Source of the DNA: BPGX01 sp037447455
GTDB lineage: Bacteria; Bacteroidota; Bacteroidia; B-17B0; Aurantibacillaceae
Length of the DNA stretch: 64,000 bases
Reading direction: 5' to 3'
NCBI GenBank assembly: GCA_037447455.1
Contig: JBBIGQ010000002.1
Coordinates: 186,001 to 250,000, forward strand
Position 1 is the stretch's first letter. Each line of letters starts with the position of its first letter. The notes under the pieces were generated by a model. It saw only the letters and a program-made list of their open reading frames with translations. It searched no databases and was not told the DNA's origin. The translations under genes were made by a program, and so were the position numbers. Positions 8,495-17,359 of the stretch are shown here, one piece after another.

Positions 8495-10441
8495 ATGAAA
8501 AAACTATTTTTTATTTTTCTCATGTTTGCAACAGTGTGTTTTTCTCAAAATAGATTTTCTTATGCACTACAGAAATTCAATACCATAAATGACGATTCTG
8601 CCAGAGTAGATAGTATAAATAAATACTGCTGGATGAATAGCACAAAAGATGTTTATCTTTCAGAGGAATTTCTAAAAGAAAATTTAAAACTAGCCAAACA
8701 AATCAATTATAGAAAGGGTATTGCAAAAATTTATGTCCTTTTAGGGAACATATATCTTCAAAAAAAAGATTTTCAAAAATCCATTGAATATTATCAACAA
8801 GGTCTAATCGTTAGAGAAGCACTAAACGACAAAAGTGGTGTGGCAGCCATTTATGGAAATATCGGAAATGCTTTTTATTTACTTAAACAATACGATAAAG
8901 CATTAGAGTATCAAGAAAAATCGCTTCATATTTTTAATGAATTAGAAAAAGAGAAAAAAAATGGTGAATATTGGTTTGATATCGCAGAATGTGAAATTAG
9001 CATTGGAAAAATATTTATTGAACAGAACAACTATGTTGAAGCAGAGAAAAGGTTCTTAAAAGCTGTATCCTTAAACGAAAAAATAAACTTTTATCCCACC
9101 TTAATCACTAGTTATAATGAACTTGCTATTTTGTATTACAAAATGAATAAAATTAATTTATCAGAAAAGTATTTTAAGAAAGTATTAAACTTAACTGATA
9201 AAACAGATGATAAAAAAGCCATTTCTGATGTTTATTTAAATTATTCACTCACGATTTTTGACAAAGAACCTTCTAAATCTCTAACTTTTTGCAATCAGGC
9301 ATTAAAACTTGCTTTTGATATTCAAGACAAAGAAAACATCTTAAAAGGACTAAAATTAAAGTCAGATATTTTATTGAAAATGGAACAATATAAACAAGCA
9401 ATAGAAATTTACTCAAAGTACTCAACGCTTAAAGATTCTATATTCAATGAAAACACATCAAAATATTTTAACGATTTGCAAGCTAAATATGAATTTGCTC
9501 AGAAAAACAATCAAATTAAATTACTTGAAAAAGAAAAAATCATCAAACAATCTAAAATAAAACAACAGCAATATTTTATCATCGGCACAGTCATTATTAT
9601 TCTCTTAATTGTCATTTTATTAATGTATATCTATAAATCATACAAAGTTACTCAAGCTCAAAAAACAATTATAGAGTTAAAAAATAAGGATATTTTAGAA
9701 AGTATTACCTATGCCAAAAGAATTCAACAAGCCATCCTGCCTAATGAAAAACATTGGCTCAAGCTTTTACCAAATAGCTTTATTTACTACTCACCAAAAG
9801 ACATTGTTGCTGGAGATTTTTACTGGATAGAAGAAAATGATAACTATGTTTATGTTGCGGACGCAGATTGTACAGGACATGGTGTACCCGGCGCAATGGT
9901 TAGTGTAATATGCAGCACTGCTTTAACAAAATCTGTAACAGAAGATAAACTTACCGATACCGATAAAATTCTCAACAGAACAAGAGAAATTGTATTAGAA
10001 AAACTTAGTAAAAATGAAGAAAATATTCAGGATGGAATGGATGTTTGTATAATTAGAATAGAAAAAAATAATTTATTTAAAATTCAATACAGTGGTGCTA
10101 ATAGACCTCTTTATCTCGTCAATCCTCAAAATAAATTAATTGAAATAAAACCCAATAAACAACCCATTGGAAAATTTGATAACATTCAACCATTTACAAA
10201 ACATGAACTAACTTTAGAATCAAATTCAATGATGTATCTGGTGACGGATGGATTTGCCGACCAATTTGGTGGAGAGAAAAACAAAAAATTTTCAATGGCT
10301 ACATTAAAAAATTTAATGATTCAATTAGCGCCATTAGATTTGCTATCTCAAAAAAAATATTTTGAAAACTCTCTTCTAAGCTGGAAAAAAGATAACGAAC
10401 AAACTGATGATATAACCTTAATTGGAATTAAGTTTGTATGA
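8495..10441 (+). CDS. TPR sensor protein with SpoIIE/PP2C phosphatase domain
   Basis: The 648-residue product starts with a signal peptide (MKKLFFIFLMFATVCFSQ), followed by a predicted periplasmic array of TPR-like helices (about 60-330), one membrane helix at about 360-382, a short coiled linker (SITYAKRIQQAILPNE) and a cytoplasmic SpoIIE-type PP2C phosphatase domain. The metal-binding Asp motifs GDFYWIEE and DCTGHGVPGAMVS are present, as is the late TDGFADQFGGE. Such proteins dephosphorylate anti-sigma-factor antagonists or other regulators. The stop overlaps the start of an OmpR-family regulator by four bases (ATGA), implying translational coupling and a shared pathway. The input signal is unknown; no histidine kinase or anti-sigma gene is adjacent. 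Confidence 0.87.
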   Translation: MKKLFFIFLMFATVCFSQNRFSYALQKFNTINDDSARVDSINKYCWMNSTKDVYLSEEFLKENLKLAKQINYRKGIAKIYVLLGNIYLQKKDFQKSIEYYQQGLIVREALNDKSGVAAIYGNIGNAFYLLKQYDKALEYQEKSLHIFNELEKEKKNGEYWFDIAECEISIGKIFIEQNNYVEAEKRFLKAVSLNEKINFYPTLITSYNELAILYYKMNKINLSEKYFKKVLNLTDKTDDKKAISDVYLNYSLTIFDKEPSKSLTFCNQALKLAFDIQDKENILKGLKLKSDILLKMEQYKQAIEIYSKYSTLKDSIFNENTSKYFNDLQAKYEFAQKNNQIKLLEKEKIIKQSKIKQQQYFIIGTVIIILLIVILLMYIYKSYKVTQAQKTIIELKNKDILESITYAKRIQQAILPNEKHWLKLLPNSFIYYSPKDIVAGDFYWIEENDNYVYVADADCTGHGVPGAMVSVICSTALTKSVTEDKLTDTDKILNRTREIVLEKLSKNEENIQDGMDVCIIRIEKNNLFKIQYSGANRPLYLVNPQNKLIEIKPNKQPIGKFDNIQPFTKHELTLESNSMMYLVTDGFADQFGGEKNKKFSMATLKNLMIQLAPLDLLSQKKYFENSLLSWKKDNEQTDDITLIGIKFV

Positions 10442-11136
10442 TGCATTTTAACATCCTCCTTGCAGAAGATGAAGACAATCTTCGTGAAATAATATCTTTC
10501 AATTTAAAGCAACAGGGCTATAAAGTATTTGCCGCAAAAAACGGACAAGAAGCGCTTGATTTATTTATTGAAAACAAAAACCATCTACACCTTGCACTAT
10601 TAGATGTCAGTATGCCTAAGATGAACGGATTTGAAGTGTGTGAAAAAATAAAAAGCATTGATAAAAACTTTCCTGTTTTCTTTCTTACAGTCCGTAATGA
10701 ACGAGACGACAGAATACATGGACTGAAACTCGGGGCGGATGATTACTTAACAAAACCTTTTGATTTAGAAGAGCTTTTATTAAGAGTAAAACGAATATTA
10801 AAAAAATACGAAACCGATAACATCATCACTATTAACGGCAGGAAAATCGATTTTTCTTCTATGACCATTACATTACCTAATAACACTCAACACAGAATGT
10901 CTGTAAAAGAAACGCTCTTTCTGCAATATCTGATTGCTAATAAAAACAAGGCAATCTCTCGTCAACAAATTTTAGAAACCGTTTGGGCGGATAAAGCAGA
11001 AGAAGGTTCATACAGAACCATTGATAACTTTATCGTAACTTTTCGTAAACTCTTTGAAGAAGATAGTAAAAACCCAAAATTCTTTTTATCTGTAAGAGGT
11101 ATAGGATATTTATTAAACTTAAAAAATGAACAATAA
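10438..11136 (+). CDS. OmpR-family response regulator
   Basis: This 232-residue regulator has an N-terminal receiver domain with acidic pocket E10-D11, phospho-acceptor D56 (LLDVSMPKMNG), conserved Thr (FLTVR) and Lys (LTKPFD). The C-terminal winged-helix DNA-binding domain follows (KETLFLQYLIANKNKAISR, ending in SVRGIGYLL). Its ATG overlaps the TGA of the SpoIIE-domain gene; a second ATG directly follows (10441) and is an equally possible start. All phosphorylation residues are present, yet no cognate histidine kinase is encoded nearby, so the kinase must act in trans. The next gene starts on the last base of its stop. Confidence 0.93.
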   Translation: MMHFNILLAEDEDNLREIISFNLKQQGYKVFAAKNGQEALDLFIENKNHLHLALLDVSMPKMNGFEVCEKIKSIDKNFPVFFLTVRNERDDRIHGLKLGADDYLTKPFDLEELLLRVKRILKKYETDNIITINGRKIDFSSMTITLPNNTQHRMSVKETLFLQYLIANKNKAISRQQILETVWADKAEEGSYRTIDNFIVTFRKLFEEDSKNPKFFLSVRGIGYLLNLKNEQ

Positions 11137-11867
11137 TGTCAACATACTCCCATAAAAAAATCTTATTTATATTAATTCTGAAAATAATAATTTTAATAAC
11201 ACTTAATAACTTTTCGAATGCACAAACCACTTCAGAAAATAAGCTACGATATTCCAAATTAAGACACTTAGTGGCTAATTGGCAAATTCATCAACTCAAA
11301 GACAATGGTGCTCTTATCGTTCGGCTCAAATCCAATCAAAAACTCATTCAAATCCTTAAAGAAAAAAATCAACAACAAACGATTAAACAAATACAAAATG
11401 AAACTAAGACCAATAACAAAATTATCTTACAGTCCTTCAAAAAACAATACAACTTTTCGCCCATATATTTCATTTATGATTATTCCAGCACAGAACTATT
11501 AAAAAATAAAAAGCCAAAAATTTTTCTCAATGAAAACTTAGAAATAGACACCACCATCACACTAAAAGAAAATTTTTACCTTATTGCCGACCTCTTTGCG
11601 CCAGTCATTGAATCCAAACTTCCACTCCTCCCAGACACAGTAGCTTCCAAAACTTCTGAATCCGGACCAGCCAACAAAACCGCCGCCATTCTCCTCAAAA
11701 ACAAATACAATCTTCAACTCAAACATCCTTTCCCGTATATGGTCAATGGTTACAATATCCTTAAATTTGAAAAATACGTTTTAAAATTGAATCAAAAACT
11801 CCATAAATTTCTCGAAAAAAATCCCCAACAACCCTATCCTGCTTCCATTAAACATTACCTGTACTAA
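11136..11867 (+). CDS. Secreted protein of unknown function
   Basis: The 243-residue product has a hydrophobic N-terminus that looks like a signal peptide, with cleavage after FSNAQ (about residue 30). The rest is lysine- and asparagine-rich and hydrophilic, with no motif I recognise and no lipobox. The ATG shares a base with the regulator's stop (TAATG) and the TAA is 2 bases before uvrC, so it sits in a tight rightward operon. It could be an envelope protein governed by the phosphatase-regulator pair, but that is position only. The absence of membrane segments after the signal argues for a periplasmic or outer-membrane-associated location. Confidence 0.7.
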   Translation: MSTYSHKKILFILILKIIILITLNNFSNAQTTSENKLRYSKLRHLVANWQIHQLKDNGALIVRLKSNQKLIQILKEKNQQQTIKQIQNETKTNNKIILQSFKKQYNFSPIYFIYDYSSTELLKNKKPKIFLNENLEIDTTITLKENFYLIADLFAPVIESKLPLLPDTVASKTSESGPANKTAAILLKNKYNLQLKHPFPYMVNGYNILKFEKYVLKLNQKLHKFLEKNPQQPYPASIKHYLY

Positions 11868-11869
11868 TT

Positions 11870-13675
11870 ATGTCCGAACCCAATAACAGAGAACTTCAAA
11901 TACAAACATTACCCGAAACCCCCGGCATCTATAAATTTTATAGCGTAGATAACCAACTACTTTACATAGGCAAAGCCAAAAACCTTAAAAAAAGAGTTTC
12001 CTCTTATTTTCAAAAAGAACCCGAAACCCTGCGATTAAAATTATTAGTAAAAAAAATTCATCACCTCGAAACCATTACCGTTCCTGCTGAATACGATGCT
12101 CTCATTCTTGAAAACACTTTAATTAAAAGCTTACAACCTAAATACAACATCCAACTAAAAGACGACAAAACTTATCCCTGGATTGTTATCACAAAAGAAC
12201 CTTTCCCAAAAGTATTTTATACCCGAAAAAAAAATATCCCGCATTTTGAATATTATGGTCCTTATCCCTCTATTGTAGCCGTTCGAACACTTTTAGATAC
12301 TATAAAAGAAATCTTCCCCTTGCGCACCTGCAACTATTTACTTTCTGAAGAGAATATTGAAAAGAAAAAATTTCGTCCTTGCTTGGATTATCACATTGGA
12401 AAATGCAAAGCGCCCTGTATTGACCTTCAATCAAAAGAAGAATACGACAAAAATATCCTGCAAATAAAAAACATCATCAAAGGTCAAATCAAAGAAGTCA
12501 TTCAATACCTTGAACTTCAAAAAAAAGAAGCCGTACAAAACCTTGAATTCGAAAAAGCAGCCACTATCAAGGAAAAAATTGAAATACTTCAAAAATACCA
12601 GGCCAAATCACAGGTTGTCAGCGATGTGAAGGATGCTGATGTGTTTCATTTATATAAATACAATCAACGAACATACATTGGTTTTTTTAGAGTTACCAAT
12701 GGTTTTATCATTCAAACTTTTATTTCAGATATTACGGTTCAAAGTGATGAAAGCGATTCAGAAATTTTAAGTACTGTTATTACTCAATTAAGAGAACGTT
12801 TTCAATCAAATGCCAAAGAAATTATTGTGCCTTTTGAGCCAGAATTTCAAATGCCTGATATAAAATACACTATCCCAAAAATTGGAGATAAGAAAAAACT
12901 ATTAGAATTATTAGAACAAAATTTAATACAATACGCTAATGAAAAAGAAAAACAACTTTCTATTCTAGATCCTGAAACTTATACCAATCAACTTATGCAA
13001 CAAATGATGAAAGATCTACGCATGAAAAAAGAACCTCGCCGAATCGAAGCATTTGATAACTCCAATATTCAAGGCACTCATGCCGTCAGCGCCATGGCAG
13101 TTTTTATAGACGGAAAACCCGCTAAAAAAGAATACCGACATTTTAATATCAAAACTGTAGAAGAAGGAAAACCCGATGATTTTGCATCTATGAAAGAAGT
13201 GATTTATCGTCGCTACAAACGAGTGCTGGAAGAACACCTCCCATTACCCGATTTAATCGTCATTGACGGTGGAAAAGGCCAACTCAACGCCGCTTTAGAA
13301 TCTCTGGGAACTCTGAACTTAAAAGATAAAATTTACGTAATTTCAATCGCTAAACGTTTAGAAGAATTTTTTTTCCCCAATGATCCTCTTCCACTTTATC
13401 TGGACAAACGCAGTCCCACGCTCAAAGTCATTCAGCACATTCGGGATGAAGTACACCGTTTTGGCATTACGCATCACCGAAAACGACGCACCAAATCAGC
13501 TTTTCAAAGCGAATTACTCAATATCAAAGGTATTGGTGAAAAATTAGCCACCAAATTATTACAACAATTTGGATCAATCGAACAAATCAAAAAACAATCA
13601 CTCAACGATTTATCAAAAATTATTGGCTCTAAAAAAGCACAACTCATTATTCAACACTTTAAACAAAGTAAATAA
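11870..13675 (+). CDS. uvrC: Excinuclease ABC subunit C
   Basis: This 601-residue UvrC makes both incisions in nucleotide-excision repair. In order: the N-terminal GIY-YIG nuclease (PGIYKFY, LLYIGKAKNLKKRV), the Cys-containing region (FRPCLDYHIGKCKAPC), the UVR domain contacting UvrB (residues near 225, EKAATIKEKIE), the RNase H-like 5' nuclease (IEAFDNSNIQGTHAV, LPDLIVIDGGKGQLNAA, HRFGITHHRKRR) and tandem helix-hairpin-helix motifs at the end (LNIKGIGEKLATKLL). Length and residues are normal. Confidence 0.96.
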   Translation: MSEPNNRELQIQTLPETPGIYKFYSVDNQLLYIGKAKNLKKRVSSYFQKEPETLRLKLLVKKIHHLETITVPAEYDALILENTLIKSLQPKYNIQLKDDKTYPWIVITKEPFPKVFYTRKKNIPHFEYYGPYPSIVAVRTLLDTIKEIFPLRTCNYLLSEENIEKKKFRPCLDYHIGKCKAPCIDLQSKEEYDKNILQIKNIIKGQIKEVIQYLELQKKEAVQNLEFEKAATIKEKIEILQKYQAKSQVVSDVKDADVFHLYKYNQRTYIGFFRVTNGFIIQTFISDITVQSDESDSEILSTVITQLRERFQSNAKEIIVPFEPEFQMPDIKYTIPKIGDKKKLLELLEQNLIQYANEKEKQLSILDPETYTNQLMQQMMKDLRMKKEPRRIEAFDNSNIQGTHAVSAMAVFIDGKPAKKEYRHFNIKTVEEGKPDDFASMKEVIYRRYKRVLEEHLPLPDLIVIDGGKGQLNAALESLGTLNLKDKIYVISIAKRLEEFFFPNDPLPLYLDKRSPTLKVIQHIRDEVHRFGITHHRKRRTKSAFQSELLNIKGIGEKLATKLLQQFGSIEQIKKQSLNDLSKIIGSKKAQLIIQHFKQSK

Positions 13676-13827
13676 ACCCACTTTCAAAAAAGATGAAAAG
13701 TTTTCTTAAAAAAATCTTCCTTCTCTTACAAGTTTATGGGTTAGCATATCTTCTAAAACTTTCCACTAATTAATCCATTTACAGATAATACGACATTGTT
13801 TTCATTTTTCAATACATTTCATGTTTT

Positions 13828-14150
13828 CTATTCATGCTCAATGTAAAACTTTATACTATCCAGATTATTCGGATAAATAGAATAAATACGTTGAATTTGT
13901 TTGTCTCGTATTATTATTAATTTGTTTTCTATATTAGGAGGTGGTATATAATCAAAAATATGTTCATTCGTATCCACAAGCAAATTAGAACTTTCATATT
14001 CAAACATTCTGCTGAATCAGATTTAAGTCCTAATGAATCAAAAATATAATGATATAACAAAGTATTAGTATCAGTGACAATAGCAAAATCACCACAACTA
14101 CATAAAAATAACATTACAATATTAGTAAGGCAAATTATCCATTTTTTCAT
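13828..14150 (-). pseudogene. Frameshifted small lipoprotein gene
   Basis: From the ATG at 14150 the frame encodes a lipoprotein-type signal (MKKWIICLTNIVMLFLCSC) and continues sensibly to about LGLKSDS. The same frame then degenerates and stops near 13929. A different frame from about 14015 gives a well-formed continuation (EYESSNLLVDTNEHIFDYI, then IQRIYSIYPNNLDSI) ending at 13828. One indel between about 14006 and 14018 therefore splits an approximately 105-residue lipoprotein. Function is unknown. It overlaps the tail of the upstream broken gene. A sequencing indel is the alternative explanation. Confidence 0.55.
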
Positions 14151-15132
14151 AATAAACCCTTTTTCTCTTTTTATCAACTCTACTAAAAACTAAGGATGAA
14201 TGAATATAAAAAGGCCATCTCACATATTGAGGAGAGATTACAACATTTTTAATATATATGATGAAGAGTAGAACTTAAAATTTGCACAACCGTTTTTACT
14301 TCATAATGATTCTGTTGATTATTATAGACCTTGTAGTGAATAATCTTATAAAAAACATTTAAACTATCATCATAGAATAAATTACTCACAAAACTTTGTT
14401 TTTCTCCACAACTATAGTAAGCCCTATCAATATTTGTAATAGTATCAATATCATAAAAAACTGGTTTAATAGGATAACCAAAGTCACATTTTTTTCTTTC
14501 AACTCTAATAAAATTTTGACTTCTGTACGCAGAATATATTGTATCAAAAATATTGTAAGTAAAAAAATATCTTTATGATATTTTGAATAGGTGTGAATAA
14601 GAATCAACGCTACGTTTTGTATTCTATCTGATTGCTTGAACATTTGTTTTATAGGAAGCATACTATCTAATACAATGGCATCGTCTTTAAATTTAAAAAT
14701 CGCAAACATATTAGATGGATTGACCCATCTTTCATAATAAGACCTTCGAGTTTTCTCAGTGTATCTAACCGATAATGGAATTAAAAACCTTTTTTCTCCT
14801 AAATAACACAGGTAATTTTTGTAGAAAAAAGGATATAAATTAAAATAAATAGAATCACTGCTTACCATTTTCAAGAAATATACATTCAACGAATCACCCC
14901 CCACATACACACCCTCTGTTAAAGTTCGGTTATGAATATTGTATTTAATCATTTGCTTTTTTGACACTTCATAAAAATAAGCGACACTGTCCTTGTTTTC
15001 TACACATATATTAACTAAAATACTTTTTTCCGGATAAAAATCAAGAGGAGAGTACTCAATCATAAAAAGTATAGTGCCATTAAAATTCTCTTCCGTAGAG
15101 TTCTTCTTAAGACAAGATATAAAATAACACGA
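14122..15132 (-). pseudogene. Frameshifted secreted/lipoprotein gene (possibly DUF4221-like)
   Basis: An open frame runs from about 15132 (a lipobox-like ISCLKKN with no usable ATG in frame) through 15063-14580. At the A7 run 14561-14567 the frame goes out of register: the +1 frame gives a convincing continuation (NIFDTIYSAYRSQNFIRVE, then YYSCGEKQSFV) to a stop at 14249. A third frame (VISPQYVRWPFYIH) runs on to 14122. At least two indels and a damaged start are needed to explain this, so it is most likely a decayed gene. Its general look, an N-terminal lipobox and many short beta-like aromatic stretches, resembles DUF4221 lipoproteins, but I cannot confirm the family. Confidence 0.55.
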
Positions 15133-15177
15133 TTAAAAAACAATCAAGAGCCACCTTCTTAAAAAAGGCGACTCTTG
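15133..15177 (-). terminator. Rho-independent terminator on the minus strand
   Basis: Read on the minus strand, CAAGAG and CTCTTG arms with an inner GC-rich part form a hairpin; the two imperfect positions become G-U pairs on this strand and A-C mismatches on the other, so the minus strand is the functional one. It is followed by a T6 tract. It lies just downstream of a stop codon at 15211. Confidence 0.6.
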
Positions 15178-15714
15178 TTGTTTAAAGAAATAAAAAAATA
15201 TTCACTCAAGTTACTCCAATACAATGGCAGCATCATAATTATTTTCACTCACATGATTCTTATTGCCAATTAGTAAGACAATTTGTTACTACTAATGTGC
15301 GTCTTATTTTTCGCAAATTGTTTTTTTGCCATAGGTAGAAGGCACAAAGAAAATAAAAAAACTATAATATATGAACTTTGCATCTGTGTTTCACTTTGCG
15401 GAAGTACCTGTACTTTGCAAGTCTTTCCATTTATGGAAGAGTTCCGACTTTATCGGAATTTTCTGATTACTTTTTTCTAAAAAAATAACAAAAAATAAAA
15501 CTATTATTCAACAATTAAAAAATGCAAGAAATAGAACACATCTGAACAATAATAATTTTTTAGAATGTTTTCAAACACAACTCCTATTGAGTCCTCTCAT
15601 ATTTTATATTCCACCTGTTGCTCACTTTTTCACAGCTTTTTGTGGATATTTCCTCTATAACTCATACTTTCTACAAGTATCATTTTTGCAAATTTGCAGG
15701 TTAAAAACGCATTC
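15178..15714. other. Gene-poor stretch with a leftward gene remnant and small hairpins
   Basis: Mostly non-coding. On the minus strand a short open stretch (about 15285 to the TAA at 15211, ending HVSENNYDAAIVLE) followed by the terminator above looks like the C-terminal stub of a lost gene. On the plus strand two adjacent hairpins occur (TTCCAT/ATGGAA at about 15425-15438 and TTCCGA/TCGGAA at 15442-15458, the latter followed by TTTTC). The 15681-15689 CATTTTTGC is a one-mismatch -7 box for the next gene. The plus-strand frame at 15283-15480 has no credible protein character. Confidence 0.4.
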
Positions 15715-17352
15715 ATGAGAGCTCTTGTTTCAATAATCCTAATTATCTTTTTTACATCTTCTTGTGTACGCAACAACAAAAACAACTTCTCCAAAGAAGA
15801 TAAAATGGTATTTTACTACAATGAAAAAGACGGCATTTCTTCATTAGACCCTGCTGAAAGCAACAATCTACCGCACATTTGGATATGCAATCAACTTTAC
15901 AATGGTCTTGTCCAATTAGATGCCTCTTTAAATGTCTTACCCTGCATCGCCAAATATTGGGAAATTTCCGAAGATGGAACAAAATACACGTTCTACCTAA
16001 GAACCGATGTATACTTTCACGACAACCCCTGCTTCCAAAATGGTAAAGGCAGAAAAGTAACTGCTTACGATTTTGAATTCTCTTTCAACCGTTTACTCAT
16101 TACACCCAATTCTACCGCCACTTCTTTACTTTCCTACATTGACAGAAGCGAACGCACCAACTTCCGCTCGTTTCAATCCATCAATGACTCAACTTTTGTC
16201 ATTTACCTAAAACAGCCATACAGTGCTTTTCTGAATATCCTCACTATGAAATACTTCTCCGTAATCCCTTATGAAGCCATTGATTACTACAAAAAATCGT
16301 TCCACACTTATGCTGTTGGTACCGGTCCCTTTATGCTCAAGCAATGGAAGGAAGGGAACAAACTAATCCTTGTGAAAAATCCTAATTACTTTGAAAAAGA
16401 CGAAGAAGGTCATCGCCTGCCCTATCTGGATGCCGTTTCTATTTCCTTTATTCGCGACAAAGAAACTACCTTCATAGAATTTCTGAATGGAAAATTAGAT
16501 ATGATAAGCGGCGCCGATGCCATGAATATCAACGAAGTATTAGATAAAAGCGGAATGCTGAATAAAAATTACGCCTCAAAATGTTATTTACAAAAAGGCA
16601 ATTATCTTAAAACCGACTATATCGGACTATTAGTAGATGAAAAAGCCAATAAAAATTCTCCATTGCTCAAAAAGCCCTTCCGACAAGCATTGAATTATGC
16701 CATTGACAGAGAACGTTTGGTAAAATATTTCAGAAACGGCGTTGGAATGCCCGCTATTGCAGGCTTTATACCAAAAGGATTCAAATCTTTTGATACCAAT
16801 CTCGTTAAAGGATATCATTACAATCCAGATAAAGTTAGACAATTATTAAAAGAAGCCGGATACCCTGATGGTAAAGACCTTCCGGAAATTACTTTTCACA
16901 TCACAGAAGATTACAAAGAGCAAGCCGCCTTTTTACAATCTCAATGGAAAGAATTTAATATCCCCATCAAAATTTCAATTGAACAACCTTCTGTTTTTCG
17001 GCAAGCCACCTTTTTATTCCAATACGAAATGTTCAAAAAAAATTGGGTAGTAGATTATATTGATGAAGAAAACTTTTTCTCTTCGTTTTACAGTAAAAAC
17101 TTTGCACCTACTGGGTTTAATTACACTCATTTCAAAAATGTTGACTTTGATTTGCTGTACGAAAAAGCATTACGTACCATTGATGAAAAAGAAAAAATAA
17201 AAATCTATCAGGAAATGGATAAAATACTCATAGATGAAGTGCCAATTATTCCACTATTCTACGATGAAGTAGTCAGATTAGTCAATCCAAAAGTTACAGA
17301 CCTTACTCTTAATCCAATGAATTTATTAAACTTAAAAACTGTAAGGAAATAA
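15715..17352 (+). CDS. ABC transporter solute-binding lipoprotein, family 5 (peptide type)
   Basis: Starting at the ATG at 15715 gives a proper lipoprotein signal (MRALVSIILIIFFTSSC, Cys at residue 17); an upstream TTG at 15694 is less likely because it adds residues before the signal. The 545-residue protein is a family-5 solute-binding protein of the OppA/DppA/NikA type: GISSLDPAESNN near the start, FYLRTDVYFHDNPCFQNG, AVGTGPFMLKQW, and RQALNYAIDRERLVKYF. It should be anchored in a membrane and bind oligopeptides or similar ligands. No permease or ATPase gene lies beside it. It converges on guaA with a 7-base gap. Confidence 0.88.
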   Translation: MRALVSIILIIFFTSSCVRNNKNNFSKEDKMVFYYNEKDGISSLDPAESNNLPHIWICNQLYNGLVQLDASLNVLPCIAKYWEISEDGTKYTFYLRTDVYFHDNPCFQNGKGRKVTAYDFEFSFNRLLITPNSTATSLLSYIDRSERTNFRSFQSINDSTFVIYLKQPYSAFLNILTMKYFSVIPYEAIDYYKKSFHTYAVGTGPFMLKQWKEGNKLILVKNPNYFEKDEEGHRLPYLDAVSISFIRDKETTFIEFLNGKLDMISGADAMNINEVLDKSGMLNKNYASKCYLQKGNYLKTDYIGLLVDEKANKNSPLLKKPFRQALNYAIDRERLVKYFRNGVGMPAIAGFIPKGFKSFDTNLVKGYHYNPDKVRQLLKEAGYPDGKDLPEITFHITEDYKEQAAFLQSQWKEFNIPIKISIEQPSVFRQATFLFQYEMFKKNWVVDYIDEENFFSSFYSKNFAPTGFNYTHFKNVDFDLLYEKALRTIDEKEKIKIYQEMDKILIDEVPIIPLFYDEVVRLVNPKVTDLTLNPMNLLNLKTVRK

Positions 17353-17359
17353 AAAACTC

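Noticed and set aside
15283..15480. Small plus-strand frame with a hydrophobic start
   Set aside because: The product is Cys/Phe-rich without domain features, and the DNA contains hairpins and the opposite-strand stub.
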